Below the pieces are notes generated by a model, which had not been told where the DNA came from, ran no database searches, and worked only from the letters and a program-made list of their open reading frames with translations. Positions 52,107 through 63,132 of a DNA stretch of 64,000 nucleotides are shown here, one piece after another. The position numbers were made by a program, and so were the translations under genes. The stretch comes from Pseudonocardia sp. T1-2H (GTDB lineage Bacteria > Actinomycetota > Actinomycetes > Mycobacteriales > Pseudonocardiaceae). The DNA is taken from NCBI RefSeq assembly GCF_038039215.1, contig NZ_JBBPCL010000001.1, positions 3,286,001-3,350,000 on the forward strand. Reading direction: 5' to 3'. Numbering within the stretch: the stretch's first letter is position 1; each line of letters starts with the position of its first letter.

Positions 52107-52891
52107 GTGCCCCACGCAAGCGCAGGACAGACCCGCTCCCCGTTCGACCCCGCCGATCCCCCGGATCGGTCACCGGGTCCGCCCGGCTGGACCGCATCCG
52201 CAAGCTCCTCGCGAAGGCCGAGCGGGCGGGTACGCCCGCCGAGGCCGAGATCTACAACGCCAAGGCCCTCGAGCTCATGGCCCGGCACGGGATCGACGAG
52301 GCGCTGCTCGCCGCGGACGATCCCCGGCGGGACGAGATCGGCGCCGCCCGGATCGCGATGGAGGACCCGTACTCCGCCGGCAAGGCCCGGCTGCTGGGCT
52401 GGACGGCCGCGGCCCTGCGCTGCCGCTGGATCATGCACGGTGCCCGCGGCGGGAAGGTCGCCGCAGTGACCGTGTTCGGGTTCGCGTCGGACCGGGAGCG
52501 GGTGGAGCTGCTCTACACGTCGCTGCTCCTGCAGGCCGCCACGGAGCTGGTCCGGCTGCGGCCGCCGTCGGACGCGGAGTCCGTGGCGGCGTACCGGCGC
52601 TCGTGGTTGCAGGGGTTCGCGGCGCAGGTGCACCAGCGGCTGGTCGAGGCCGAGGAGCGGGCGGCCCGGGAGGCGGCGGGCCGCACCGCCGGGAGCTCCT
52701 CCACCGCCCTCGTGCTGGTGGACCGGGAGTCCCGGGTCGAGCGCGCCTACGCCGAGGCGTTCCCGCGGCTCGCGCGGGCGCGGCGGCCGTCCCTATCCGG
52801 CACGGGGTTCGCGGACGGCGCAGCGGCCGGGGCGCGGGCGGATCTCGGGGCGAAGGCGGTCGGGGCGCAGCGGCGGCCGGTGGGGGCCTGA
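52107..52891 (+). CDS. DUF2786 domain protein (frameshift at 52158-52162)
   Basis: About 261 residues if repaired. GTG at 52107 has AAGGAGG upstream. After ~17 codons a run of five C, where six are expected, shifts the frame. The DUF2786 domain then starts '[20 protein letters not shown]' and runs through '[15 protein letters not shown]'. The C-terminus is Ala/Arg-rich. Function of DUF2786 is unknown; the promoter carries both a PafBC-type motif and a LexA box, which points to DNA damage. Confidence 0.82.
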
Positions 52892-52945
52892 GCGGGCGGC
52901 CCTCGACGCGCGTTCGTGTAGTCGCCGGGCGGAGGGACCGGGTGC

Positions 52946-53740
52946 TCAGCCGGGAAGGGCGAGGAGCTGCTCGACGACGTCGTCCATCCGCGGGGCGCTG
53001 ACGTGCGGCGGGTCCATCGTCGTCGGCACCCCGCCGGACTGCCGGATCGCGAGCCCGCCGAGCAGCCCCGCGCGCAGGGCGCCGTGCACGTCACCGGGGT
53101 GGACGGAGATCAGCACGGTGCGCTCCCGCTCCGCGCGGAGGGCGTCGCAGGCCATGGTGAAGGCCCGCGGGTCCGGGCAGACCACGCCGAGGTCGTCGGT
53201 GCTGAGCGTCCCGCGCAGGTAGGTGCGCAGGCCCGCGCGGTCGAGGGCCGCCACGGCGTCCGCGCCGCTGCCGCAGGCCAGGGCGTAGGTGGGGATCCGG
53301 GCGGAGGCCAGCCGGGCGAGCGCGAGCTCGGCGTCCTGGTGCGGCGGGAGGCTCAGGAAGCCGTCCATGACGTGGTGCAGCGCCTCGTCGGACAGGAGGT
53401 GGTGGGTGGTGCTGCGCAGTGCCTGCAGGCCGGCTTCGCCGAACGGGCCGGGGGTACCGCTCAGCGCCAGGGCGTAGCCGTCGCGGGCGGCGCGGGCCAG
53501 GAACAGGTCGCACTCGTGTTCGGGGCGCCCGACGTCGACGAAGCGGCTGCGCAGCGCGTCGAGCCGGAGGATGGTGTCGTAGACGTCCACGATCGCGAAG
53601 CGCGGACGCCGGGCGGGGGCACGGTGCTCGCCGGCCACGGGCGTCACCCAGCCGGTGGCCACCTGGCCGTCCCGGCCGGTCGCGCCCCTCTGGGGACCGT
53701 CCCGGCCCGGGTCCTGGCTACCGCCCGTGCGCACTGCCAT
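52946..53740 (-). CDS. HAD-superfamily hydrolase
   Basis: 264 residues. Motif I is 'IVDVYDTILRLD' (DxYxT form); a Ser-Gly motif II region is weak ('YALACGSGADA'). Motif III/IV region 'CPDPRAFTMACDALR' and 'ISVHPGDVHGALRAG' resemble haloacid dehalogenase/phosphatase proteins. The first ~45 residues are low-complexity, so the start may be later. Substrate unknown. Confidence 0.8.
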   Translation of the reverse strand: MAVRTGGSQDPGRDGPQRGATGRDGQVATGWVTPVAGEHRAPARRPRFAIVDVYDTILRLDALRSRFVDVGRPEHECDLFLARAARDGYALALSGTPGPFGEAGLQALRSTTHHLLSDEALHHVMDGFLSLPPHQDAELALARLASARIPTYALACGSGADAVAALDRAGLRTYLRGTLSTDDLGVVCPDPRAFTMACDALRAERERTVLISVHPGDVHGALRAGLLGGLAIRQSGGVPTTMDPPHVSAPRMDDVVEQLLALPG

Positions 53741-53792
53741 CTCGCGATCACCTCACCGCCACGGCCGCGGCCGCCTCGAGCAGCGTATCCAC

Positions 53793-53816
53793 CCGATCAC
53801 CGTGAGTCATGATCGG
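53793..53816. repeat. Inverted repeat upstream of HAD gene
   Basis: CCGATCA-N10-TGATCGG, perfect 7 bp arms, about 53 nt before the HAD start. Possible operator; nothing else supports a role. Confidence 0.35.
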
Positions 53817-53978
53817 CGGTGACACCGCTCCGCAGTGGATCGATCACAGCCTGTGGCGCCGAACGGGTGAGCGGACGCGGCGAACGGATGGCCATCACGC
53901 GCGCCGTTCAGCGCGACGCTCCGTCGACCGCGCATCGCACCAGAGCGCGGGCGTCGGGCGGCGGATGCCCGCCCGGGA

Positions 53979-54988
<1,010 letters not shown>

Positions 54989-55007
54989 TCATCCCGGTGC
55001 GCGCACC

Positions 55008-56351
55008 TCAGAGCCCGGCGGGGTCCGACAGGATGCCGGGCCCGTAGGAGTCGCCGGGGCCGTCCCCGAGGTCGGGCAGGTCGTGGCCCATCCGGTCCCG
55101 CTTGGTGCGCAGGTAGTGGAGGTTCTCCGGGTTCGGCCGGATCGGCATCGCGATCCGCTCGGTGATCCGCAGCCCGTAGCCCTCGAGGCCGGCGCGCTTC
55201 TCCGGGTTGTTGGTGAGCAGCCGCATGGACTTGACGCCGAGGTCGTTGAGGATCTGCGCGCCGATGCCGTAGTCCCGGGCGTCGGCCGGCAGGCCCATCG
55301 CGAGGTTCGCGTCGACGGTGTCCGCACCGGCCTCCTGCAGCTGGTAGGCCTGCAGCTTGTGCAGCAGGCCGATCCCCCGGCCCTCGTGCCCGCGCATATA
55401 GAGCACCACCCCGCGGCCCTCCCGGGCCACCGCGTCCAGCGCGGCGTCGAGCTGCGGGCCGCAGTCGCAGCGCAGCGAGCCCATGACGTCCCCGGTGAGG
55501 CACTCGGAGTGCACGCGGACCAGCACGTCCTCGCCGTCGCCCTCCGGCGTCCCGACGTCGCCGCGCACCATCGCGATGTGCTCGATGCCGTCGAGCAGGG
55601 AGTCGTAGCCGTAGGCGATGAACTCGCCGTGCTCGGTGGGGAGGCGGGCCTGGGCGACGCGCACGATGTGCTTCTCGAAGCGGCGCCGGTAGCCGATCAG
55701 GTCCGCGATCGTGACCAGCGTCAGGTCGTGGGCCTCGGCGAAGACCTGCAGCTCGTCGCCGCGGGCCATCTCGCCGTCGTCCTTCTGCGAGACGATCTCG
55801 CACAGTGCGCCCGCCGGGGACAGACCGGCCATCCGGGTCAGGTCCACGGCGGCCTCGGTGTGCCCGGGGCGGCGCAGCACGCCGCCCTCACGGGCCCGCA
55901 GCGGCAGCACGTGGCCGGGCCGGACCAGGTCCTTCGCCTCGGTCGTCGGGTCCCCGAGGAGCCGGATGGTGTGGGCGCGGTCCGCGGCGGAGATGCCGGT
56001 GGTCACGCCCTCCTTCGCGTCGACGGTCACGGTGAACGCGGTGCGGTAGTTGTCGGCGTTGGTGTGGTGCATCGGCGGCAGGTCGAGGCGGTCGCACTCG
56101 CTGTCGGTGATCGCGACGCAGACGTAGCCGGAGGTGTAGCGCACGACGAACGAGACCAGCTCCGGCGTCGCCTTCTCGGCGGCGAAGATCAGGTCGCCCT
56201 CGTTCTCGCGGTCCTCGTCGTCGACGACGACCACGGCCTTGCCCTCCGCGAGGTCCCGCAGGGCCCGCTCGATGCTCTCGAAGCCCCCGCCGAGTCCGGC
56301 GGCCGCAGCGTGTCCGGGGACCGCGGGTGCCCCCGTGTGCGTGTCCGTCAT
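55008..56351 (-). CDS. ribBA: Bifunctional DHBP synthase / GTP cyclohydrolase II
   Basis: 447 residues. N-terminal DHBP synthase motif '[16 protein letters not shown]' and '[12 protein letters not shown]'. C-terminal GTP cyclohydrolase II zinc Cys in 'HSECLTGD' and '[10 protein letters not shown]', plus '[13 protein letters not shown]'. ATG overlaps the ribE stop. Makes both riboflavin precursors. Confidence 0.97.
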   Translation of the reverse strand: MTDTHTGAPAVPGHAAAAGLGGGFESIERALRDLAEGKAVVVVDDEDRENEGDLIFAAEKATPELVSFVVRYTSGYVCVAITDSECDRLDLPPMHHTNADNYRTAFTVTVDAKEGVTTGISAADRAHTIRLLGDPTTEAKDLVRPGHVLPLRAREGGVLRRPGHTEAAVDLTRMAGLSPAGALCEIVSQKDDGEMARGDELQVFAEAHDLTLVTIADLIGYRRRFEKHIVRVAQARLPTEHGEFIAYGYDSLLDGIEHIAMVRGDVGTPEGDGEDVLVRVHSECLTGDVMGSLRCDCGPQLDAALDAVAREGRGVVLYMRGHEGRGIGLLHKLQAYQLQEAGADTVDANLAMGLPADARDYGIGAQILNDLGVKSMRLLTNNPEKRAGLEGYGLRITERIAMPIRPNPENLHYLRTKRDRMGHDLPDLGDGPGDSYGPGILSDPAGL

Positions 56352-56980
56352 CAGGACCGAGCCTCCTCAGCAGCACCGCCGGTGTACCCGGCCGTGAGTC
56401 GTTCGACGTACTTCGCCACGATGTCCACCTCGAGATTGACCGGGTCGCCCGGTCCGCGCCCGCCGAGCGTCGTGTCCGCCAGGGTCGTCGGGATCAGCGC
56501 CACGGTGAACGAGTCGGCGCCCACCCCCGCGACGGTCAGGGAGACACCGTCCACGCAGATCGAGCCCTTCTCCACGACGTAGCGGGACAGCTCGGCGGGG
56601 AGGCTGAACCGCACCTCGTCGCTGCGCTCGCCGGGCGTGCGGCCCAGCAGCGTGCCGACGCCGTCGACGTGGCCCTGCACGATGTGCCCGCCGAGCCGGC
56701 CGCCCGCGGGCAGCGCCCGCTCCAGGTTGACCTTCGACCCGGCCACCGCCGCCCCGAGCGAGGTGCGCTTGAGCGTCTCCGGGACGAGCTCGAGCCGGAA
56801 CAGGTCCTCGCTCGCGCCCTCCTCGTCGACGACGGTCAGGCAACAGCCGTTCACCGCGATCGAGTCGCCGTGCGCCGCGTCCGTCGAGACGCGCGGGCCG
56901 CGCACGGTCAGGACGACGACGTCGCCCGACGTACGGACGTCGACGATCTCGCCGACCTCCTCCACGATCCCCGTGAACAT
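56351..56980 (-). CDS. ribE: Riboflavin synthase alpha subunit
   Basis: 209 residues, two internal repeats: '[12 protein letters not shown]...VNGCCLTV' and '[12 protein letters not shown]...VDGVSLTV'. Converts two lumazines to riboflavin. ATG at 56980 with AAGGAA upstream. No FMN riboswitch found in the 92 bp upstream, only a GC hairpin. Confidence 0.95.
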   Translation of the reverse strand: MFTGIVEEVGEIVDVRTSGDVVVLTVRGPRVSTDAAHGDSIAVNGCCLTVVDEEGASEDLFRLELVPETLKRTSLGAAVAGSKVNLERALPAGGRLGGHIVQGHVDGVGTLLGRTPGERSDEVRFSLPAELSRYVVEKGSICVDGVSLTVAGVGADSFTVALIPTTLADTTLGGRGPGDPVNLEVDIVAKYVERLTAGYTGGAAEEARS

Positions 56981-57003
56981 CTGGTTCCTTCCCTCTCAGC
57001 CGC

Positions 57004-57028
57004 ACGGCCGGACGAGCGCGCCGGCCGT
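57004..57028 (-). terminator. Hairpin between rpe and ribE
   Basis: ACGGCCGG-N9-CCGGCCGT, perfect 8 bp arms. It could attenuate or end the rpe transcript before ribE. Confidence 0.5.
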
Positions 57029-57072
57029 CGTGTTCCTGTGCAACCACCGCGGCACGGCGGTCCTTCCCGCGG

Positions 57073-57762
57073 TCATGGCGCCCAGCGGTGCGGGGTCGCC
57101 GACACGACCTGCTCGCGCAGCGCCCGGACGGCCCGCCCCGGGTCGTCCGCCCCGTAGACGGCCGACCCCGCCACGAAGCAGTCGACGCCCGCCTCGGCGG
57201 CGGCCTCGACGGTGTCCGCGGAGATGCCGCCGTCGATCTCGACGAGCAGCGTGAGGTGCCCCGTGTCGACGAGCCGGCGCGCCGTGCGGACCTTGTCCAG
57301 CACCTCCGGCATGAACTTCTGGCCGCCGAAGCCGGGCTCCACGCTCATCACCAGCAGCGTGTCGTAGTGCTTCAGGATCTCGACGTAGGGCTCCAGCGGC
57401 GTGCCCGGCTTGATCGACAGGCCCGCCTTCGCCCCGGCCGCCCGCAGGTCCTTCGCCAGCATGACCGGGTTCCTGGCCGCCTCGACGTGCACGGTGACGT
57501 TGTGCACGCCCGCCTCGGCGTAGCCGGGGGCCCAGCGGTCCGGGTCGTCGATCATCAAATGGCAGTCGAGCGGCGTGTCCGTCGCGCGGAGCAGGGACTC
57601 CACCACCGGCAGGCCCAGGGTCAGGTTCGGCACGAAGTGCGCGTCCATCACGTCGACGTGCAGCCAGTCCGCGCCGCCGTCACCCTCGGAGACCACGGCG
57701 GCCTCCTCGGCGAGGCGCGCGAAGTCCGCGGACAGGATGCTCGGGGCTATCAGGGGACGCAC
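57073..57762 (-). CDS. rpe: Ribulose-phosphate 3-epimerase
   Basis: 229 residues, TIM barrel. '[13 protein letters not shown]', metal ligands in '[12 protein letters not shown]' and '[10 protein letters not shown]', and '[11 protein letters not shown]'. Interconverts ribulose-5-P and xylulose-5-P. Leaderless GTG: TAATCT, 6 nt, GTG. Confidence 0.97.
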   Translation of the reverse strand: MRPLIAPSILSADFARLAEEAAVVSEGDGGADWLHVDVMDAHFVPNLTLGLPVVESLLRATDTPLDCHLMIDDPDRWAPGYAEAGVHNVTVHVEAARNPVMLAKDLRAAGAKAGLSIKPGTPLEPYVEILKHYDTLLVMSVEPGFGGQKFMPEVLDKVRTARRLVDTGHLTLLVEIDGGISADTVEAAAEAGVDCFVAGSAVYGADDPGRAVRALREQVVSATPHRWAP

Positions 57763-57768
57763 CCCGGC

Positions 57769-57774
57769 AGATTA
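57769..57774 (-). promoter_or_regulatory. -10 box, leaderless start of rpe
   Basis: TAATCT (minus strand) fits TAnnnT and is 6 nt before the rpe GTG. Confidence 0.6.
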
Positions 57775-57851
57775 CTGCCCGGCCGAGGGGGTGTGCGGCC
57801 CCCTCGGTCCTCGATCGGGCCGGTCCGGGGTGGTGTTGCCCACCCGGTGGC

Positions 57852-59438
57852 TCAGCCGGTCCGGCGGATCAGCGTCAGGAACATCGCGTCCGTGCCGTGC
57901 CGGTGCGGCCAGAGCTGCACCGCCGGGCCCTCGCCGAGCGCGGGGACACCGTCCAGGTACTCCCGCGCGTCGAGCCGCTCGACGCTCGCGCCGAGGTCCT
58001 TGCGCCGCAGCACCGCGTTCACCACACCGACGGTCTCGGAGAGGTGCGGCGAGCACGTCACGTACGCGACGACGCCCCCGACGCGCACGTGCCGCAGCGC
58101 GGCGGTGAGCAGCTCGCGCTGCAGCTTGGCCAGCGCCGAGACGTCCTCGGGCTTGCGCCGCCACCGGGCCTCCGGCCGGCGGCGCAGGGCCCCGAGGCCG
58201 GTGCACGGGGCGTCGACGAGCACCCGGTCGAACGCGGCGTCCGGCAGCGGGGCCTCCCGGCCGTCCGCCGTGTGCACCGTGACCGGCAGCCCCTTGACGG
58301 TCTTGCGCACCAGGTCGGCGCGGTGCTCGGAAGGCTCGACGGCATCGAGGGTGCCGCCGTCGAGGGCGACGAGCCCGCCGAGCAGCGCCGCCTTGCCGCC
58401 CGGTCCGGCGCAGAGGTCCAGCCAGCGGCCGGTGTCCTCGCCGTCGAGCGCGGCGCGGGACAGGGCGAGCGCGACAAGCTGGCTGCCCTCGTCCTGCACC
58501 AGGGCGAGGCCCTCGCGGATCGCGTCGATCTCCCCGATGTCCCCGCCGCCGGTGCCGAGGTGCACGCCGTACGGCGAGTACGGCGCCTCCTCGCCCCCGG
58601 TGACCAGCGCGAGCTCCTCGGCGGTGATGTCCCCGGGCCGGGCGACGAGGTGCACCGACGGGCGCGCGTCGTCCGCCTCGAGGGCGGCGTCGAGCTCCTC
58701 CTTGCCGCCGAGCGCATCCGCGAAGGCCTGCCCGATCCACTTCGGGTGGGCATGCACGAAGGACGCGTGGCCGACGGGGTCCTCGGCCGCGTCCGGCGCG
58801 AGCTCGGCCACCCAGGCCGCCTCGTCCTTCTCCGAGACCTTGCGCAGGATGGCGTTGACGAAGCCCGCGGACCGCGAGCCGGCCGTCCCCCGGACGATGT
58901 CGACGCTGGTGCCGACCGCGGCGTGCGACGGAACCCTGGTCCGCAGCAGCTGGTAGGCGCCCAGGCGCATCGCGTCGATCAGCGGGGCCTCGATGCGGTG
59001 CAGCGGGCGGTCCGCGCAGGCCGCGATGACGGCGTCGAGCAGGCCCTGGGCGCGCAGCGTGCCGTAGCCGAGCTCGGTGGCCAGCCCGGCGTCGCGGTCC
59101 TTGAGCCGGTGCTGGCGCAGGATCGCCGGGAACGCGAGGTTGGCGTAGGCGTCGCGCTCGCGGACCGCGGTGAGCAGGTCGAACGCGGCCTGCCGGGCCG
59201 GGTCCCCGCTGGGCGGGCCGGCCGGGCTCGGGCGGCGCCCGGGCGGGCCGGAGTTGCGCGGTCCCGAGGGACGCCCGCGACGCGGGGCGCCGCCGTCGGC
59301 GCGCCGGTCACGGCCGCCACCGGCGGCCCCGCCGCCACGGCCGCCGCCGCTGCCGCCCCGACGGCCGCCGGCCCCACCTCCGGGTCCGCCCCCGCTGCTG
59401 TCGCGGCGGTTCCGGTCCGGTCGTTCGTCCGCGCTCAC
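57852..59438 (-). CDS. rsmB: 16S rRNA (cytosine-967) C5-methyltransferase RsmB
   Basis: 528 residues. The NusB-like RNA-binding domain is at ~80-220 and the methyltransferase domain after it, with SAM motif 'LDLCAGPGGKAALL', catalytic Cys in 'TCSPHLSET' and second Cys in 'DAPCTGLGALRRR'. The first ~80 residues are almost only Gly, Arg, Pro and Asp, an RGG-like tail. GTG at 59438. Matches fmu (Rv1407). Confidence 0.94.
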   Translation of the reverse strand: MSADERPDRNRRDSSGGGPGGGAGGRRGGSGGGRGGGAAGGGRDRRADGGAPRRGRPSGPRNSGPPGRRPSPAGPPSGDPARQAAFDLLTAVRERDAYANLAFPAILRQHRLKDRDAGLATELGYGTLRAQGLLDAVIAACADRPLHRIEAPLIDAMRLGAYQLLRTRVPSHAAVGTSVDIVRGTAGSRSAGFVNAILRKVSEKDEAAWVAELAPDAAEDPVGHASFVHAHPKWIGQAFADALGGKEELDAALEADDARPSVHLVARPGDITAEELALVTGGEEAPYSPYGVHLGTGGGDIGEIDAIREGLALVQDEGSQLVALALSRAALDGEDTGRWLDLCAGPGGKAALLGGLVALDGGTLDAVEPSEHRADLVRKTVKGLPVTVHTADGREAPLPDAAFDRVLVDAPCTGLGALRRRPEARWRRKPEDVSALAKLQRELLTAALRHVRVGGVVAYVTCSPHLSETVGVVNAVLRRKDLGASVERLDAREYLDGVPALGEGPAVQLWPHRHGTDAMFLTLIRRTG

Positions 59439-59476
59439 GCGGTGTGTCCCTTCGTAGGTCGTGCAGAGGGGGACGC

Positions 59477-60409
59477 TCAGGCGAGCGTCTCACCCGTCTC
59501 GATCCGCATCCCGCGGGCCCAGTCCGCCGCGGGCATCGCGCGCTTCCCGACGGGTCGCACCTCGCCGAGCTCGACGGGCACGGTCGCCGTCCCGACGAGC
59601 ACCCGCTTCTTCTCGACGTGCAGGACGCCGGGCTTGAGGTCGAGCTCCTCGGTCCGCACCGGCGTGACCGGCCCGACCCCGAGCCGCGCCTCGCGGAACG
59701 TGCACCACGCGCCCGGCTCCGGCGTGACCGCCCGGGCCAGCCGGTCCAGGGCGACGGCGTTCGCGGACCAGTCCAGCCGCGCGTCGTCGACCGTGATCTT
59801 GGGGGCGTGCGAGACGCCGTCCGCGGGCTGCGGTACGGCGCGCAGGGTGCCGTCCTCGATGCCGTCCATGGTCGCCGCGAGCAGCTGCGCGCCGGAGCGC
59901 GCGAGCCGGTCCAGCAGGGCACCGGCGGTGTCCCGGGGGCCGATCGCCTCGGTGACCACGCCGTAGGTCGGCCCCGTGTCGAGGCCCTCCTCCAGCAGGA
60001 ACGTCGTGGCGCCGGTGACGTCGTCCCCGTGCAGGATCGCGGCCTGCACCGGCGCCGCCCCGCGCCAGGCGGGGAGCAGCGAGAAGTGCAGGTTGACCCA
60101 GCCGTGCGCGGGCACGTCGAGCGCGACCCGCGGGATGAGGGCCCCGTAGGCGACGACCGGCGCGCAGTCCGGTGCCAGCTCCCGCAGCGCGTCCAGGAAC
60201 TCCGGCTCCTTCGGCCGCCGCGGGGTGAACACCGGGATGCCGGCGGAGTCCGCGAGGGCGCCGACGGGCGAGCGGGTGAGCTTGCGACCGCGTCCGGACG
60301 GGGCGTCCGGCCTGGTCAGGACGCCGACGACCTCGTGCCGGGGCGAGTCGAGCAGCGCCTGCAGCGCCGGCACCGCGGGCGCCGGGGTCCCGGCGAAGAG
60401 CAGCCTCAC
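59477..60409 (-). CDS. fmt: Methionyl-tRNA formyltransferase
   Basis: 310 residues. '[14 protein letters not shown]' at the start and the catalytic Asn-x-His in '[14 protein letters not shown]', plus '[11 protein letters not shown]'. GTG at 60409 overlaps the def stop (GTGA). Formylates initiator tRNA, using 10-formyl-THF. Confidence 0.96.
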   Translation of the reverse strand: MRLLFAGTPAPAVPALQALLDSPRHEVVGVLTRPDAPSGRGRKLTRSPVGALADSAGIPVFTPRRPKEPEFLDALRELAPDCAPVVAYGALIPRVALDVPAHGWVNLHFSLLPAWRGAAPVQAAILHGDDVTGATTFLLEEGLDTGPTYGVVTEAIGPRDTAGALLDRLARSGAQLLAATMDGIEDGTLRAVPQPADGVSHAPKITVDDARLDWSANAVALDRLARAVTPEPGAWCTFREARLGVGPVTPVRTEELDLKPGVLHVEKKRVLVGTATVPVELGEVRPVGKRAMPAADWARGMRIETGETLA

Positions 60410-60954
60410 CGGACCTTCCCGAACATCGGATGCGGGCTGGCCTTGACGATCGGCTCGGGCCGGCCGAACCACTCCGCGGCCCGGATCTCGGCCATCGCGA
60501 GCTTGCGGGTCTCCGCGTCGAGCCGGTCCACGAACAGCACGCCGTCCAGGTGGTCCGTCTCGTGCTGGATGCAGCGGGCCACCCGCTCGGTGCCCTCGAT
60601 CGTGACCGGCTCGCCGTACATGTCCCAGCCGCGCCCGACGACGTGCAGCTTGCGCCGGCAGTCCCAGCCGAGGCCGGGGATGGACAGGCAGCCCTCCGGG
60701 CCGAGCTGGTCCTCCTCGCCCACCGGCTCCCACGTCGGGTTGATCAGGTGCCCGGCGGCGCCGTCGATGTCGAAGGTGAAGACCCGCAGGCCGACGCCGA
60801 TCTGCGGGGCCGCGAGTCCGGCCCCGCCCTCGGCGTGCATGGTGTCGGTGAGGTCGGCGACCAGCTTGCGCAGCTCGGCGTCGAACGTGGTGACCTCGGT
60901 GGCACGGCTGCGCAGCACCGGGTCTCCGAAGAGCCGGACGGGCTGGACGGACAC
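60406..60954 (-). CDS. def: Peptide deformylase
   Basis: 182 residues. All three motifs are intact: '[10 protein letters not shown]', 'EGCLSIPG' and 'QHETDHLDG', which hold the metal Cys and His and the catalytic Glu. GTG at 60954 with GGGAG upstream; a start 16 codons upstream is possible. Removes the formyl group added by Fmt's product. Confidence 0.95.
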   Translation of the reverse strand: MSVQPVRLFGDPVLRSRATEVTTFDAELRKLVADLTDTMHAEGGAGLAAPQIGVGLRVFTFDIDGAAGHLINPTWEPVGEEDQLGPEGCLSIPGLGWDCRRKLHVVGRGWDMYGEPVTIEGTERVARCIQHETDHLDGVLFVDRLDAETRKLAMAEIRAAEWFGRPEPIVKASPHPMFGKVR

Positions 60955-61012
60955 GGATCTCCCTGGAGAAGTACGGACGGGGACGACCATCGATTGTGCC
61001 ACGCGGCTCCGG

Positions 61013-63064
61013 TCAGCCGATCTCGCTGGGGTCCAACCGCACGCGCACCGGGTCCGGGGCCTTCCGCGACGTCCGGGTGGCCTGCGCCGCGGCGAGAGCG
61101 GCGGCCAGCGCGCGGCCCCCGCTGCGCGGCACCCGCAGCAGGGCCCGCTCCTTGACGTCCTTCCCGTCCTCCCCCGGTGTGGGCTCGATCTCCACCGGCC
61201 CCAGCAGCTCGACGGCGGACGCCACCCGCTCGTCCGCGAGCACCGCCTCGTACACGTCCGCGACCGCCCCGGGGCTGCCCTCGACCGCCGCCATCCGGAC
61301 CGCGGGCGGGAACCCGACCTCGGTGCGGGAGGCCAGCTCGTCCGCGGCGAACCCGGCCGGGTCCCACCGGACCAGCGCCTGGACCACGGGGATCGCCGAG
61401 TCCGCGACGACGATCACGCGCCCGCCGTCCTTGTGCGGCACGACGAGGCCGGCGGCGCCCAGCCAGCGGCGGAAGGCCTCCTCCATCACGCGCAGGTCCG
61501 GCCGGGACAGCATCGCCCAGCCGTCGAGCAGCAGTGCCGCGCCGTAGCCACCCTCCGTGGGGGGTTCGGCGCCCGGCGTGGCGACGACGATCTCCGGTTT
61601 GCCGGGCACGGACGCCAGCACCGGCGCTCCGCCGCCCGAGGTCCGCACCGTCGTCCCGGGGAAGGCCCGGCCCAGCTCCTCCGCGGTGCGCCGGGACCCG
61701 ACGACCCCGGCCCGCAGCCGGCGGGATCCGCAGGCGCCGCAGCGGAACGCGGTCTCCGCGCGACCGCACCACCGGCACGTCGGCAGGCCCGGGTCGTGGT
61801 CGGTGCCGCCGCGGGGCAGGCCGAGGGGGCCCGCGCAGTGCCGGCAGCGCGCGGTGTCCCGGCAGGTGGCGCAGGAGAGCCAGGGCAGATAGCCGGACCG
61901 CGGCACCTGCACCAGCACCGGCCGGCCCGCGGCCAGCGCACCCCGGGCCGCCTCGAACGCGACGCCGGGCACGCGGGCGGCGCGGGCGTTCGGGTCCCGG
62001 GCCAGCTGGGTGTCCGTCTCCCCGATCGCCGTGACCCGCGGCGCCGCCTCGCGCACGGTCGCCCGTTCGGCCACGATCGCCGCCGCCCAGCGGGACTCGA
62101 CGAGCAGGTGCGCCTCCGCCGTCCGCGCGTACCCGCCGATCAGCAGCGCGGCCCCGGCGGCGTGCGCCCGGAGCACCAGCACGTCCCGGACCTGCGGGTA
62201 CGGGGAGCGGGGCTCGGAGTGGAGGTCGTCCCCGTCGTCCCAGACCGCGAGCAGGCCGAGATCGGCGACGGGCGCGAAGGACGCGGACCGGGTCCCGACG
62301 ACCACGGGGACCTGGCCACGGCGGACCGCCAGCCAGCGCCGGTACCGCTCGGCGGGCCCGAGATCCGCGCTGAGCGCCACGACCGCGTCCGCCCCGAGCC
62401 GCCCCACACAGGCCGCGTGCACGGCGTCGACGTCGCGCTGGTCCGGCAGCACGAGCAGGGCGCCGCGGCCCGCGGCGACCGTCGCGGCGGCCGCCTCGGC
62501 GAGGCGCTCCGGCCAGTCCTCCCCCGGCAGGGCCTGCCAGACGGCGTGCGCGGCGCGACCGGCCCGCAGCGCCTCCAGGTAGGCGCCGCCGCGGGTGTAG
62601 CGCTCCCATCCGGTGTGCGCGGGCACCTCCGGCGGGGCGATCTCGCGGGGCCTCGGCTCCTCGGCCTCGACCCGGGCGTGCCGTCCGGGGATCGCGAGGC
62701 GCAGCACGTCCGCCATCACCCCGGCGTAGCGGTCCGCGACCGCCCGGCACAACGTCACGACCTCGGGGGTGAGCACGGGCTCGGCGGAGACGACCTTCTC
62801 GATCCAGGCCAGCTTCCCGACGTGCGCGGTCTCGTCCACGCGCTCGAGGAGATAGCCGTCGACGAGCCGGCCGGCGAAGCGGACGCGCACCCGCACGCCC
62901 GGCGCCGCCTGCTCGTCCAACTGGGCGGGGACGCGATAGTCGAAGGGCCGGTCCAGGTGCGCCAACGGCACGTCGACGGCGACCCGCGCCACCGAGAGCG
63001 CGGGCGCCGCCTGCCACTCCCCGCGGGCACCACGGCCCTTCGGGACCGACCTGGACGTCGTCAC
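61013..63064 (-). CDS. priA: PriA-like primosomal protein N', helicase motifs missing
   Basis: 683 residues. The DNA-binding domain is at the N-terminus and the eight-Cys zinc region in the middle ('CATCRDTARCRHC', 'CRWCGRAETAFRCGACG'). The expected Walker A (GxTGSGKT) is absent: the segment reads 'GRGALLVLPDQRDVDAVHA'. The DEAH box is replaced by 'LLAVWDDGDDLH'. Actinobacterial PriA homologues are known to lack these, so this is a scaffold rather than a helicase. GTG is 6 nt after TAGGAC. Confidence 0.9.
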   Translation of the reverse strand: MTTSRSVPKGRGARGEWQAAPALSVARVAVDVPLAHLDRPFDYRVPAQLDEQAAPGVRVRVRFAGRLVDGYLLERVDETAHVGKLAWIEKVVSAEPVLTPEVVTLCRAVADRYAGVMADVLRLAIPGRHARVEAEEPRPREIAPPEVPAHTGWERYTRGGAYLEALRAGRAAHAVWQALPGEDWPERLAEAAAATVAAGRGALLVLPDQRDVDAVHAACVGRLGADAVVALSADLGPAERYRRWLAVRRGQVPVVVGTRSASFAPVADLGLLAVWDDGDDLHSEPRSPYPQVRDVLVLRAHAAGAALLIGGYARTAEAHLLVESRWAAAIVAERATVREAAPRVTAIGETDTQLARDPNARAARVPGVAFEAARGALAAGRPVLVQVPRSGYLPWLSCATCRDTARCRHCAGPLGLPRGGTDHDPGLPTCRWCGRAETAFRCGACGSRRLRAGVVGSRRTAEELGRAFPGTTVRTSGGGAPVLASVPGKPEIVVATPGAEPPTEGGYGAALLLDGWAMLSRPDLRVMEEAFRRWLGAAGLVVPHKDGGRVIVVADSAIPVVQALVRWDPAGFAADELASRTEVGFPPAVRMAAVEGSPGAVADVYEAVLADERVASAVELLGPVEIEPTPGEDGKDVKERALLRVPRSGGRALAAALAAAQATRTSRKAPDPVRVRLDPSEIG

Positions 63065-63070
63065 GCTCTC

Positions 63071-63076
63071 GTCCTA
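63071..63076 (-). promoter_or_regulatory. Weak -10 box before priA
   Basis: TAGGAC (minus strand), 6 nt, GTG. It lacks the final T of TAnnnT, so the leaderless reading is tentative. Confidence 0.35.
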
Positions 63077-63132
63077 CCAGTCCGCACCGACACTCCCCCG
63101 GGCCCCGTGGTCGGGGTGATCGAGGGCAGGGG

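Noticed and set aside
56981..57072. Possible FMN riboswitch before ribE.
   Set aside because: The conserved RFN core is absent and the gap is only 92 bp; only a simple hairpin is present.
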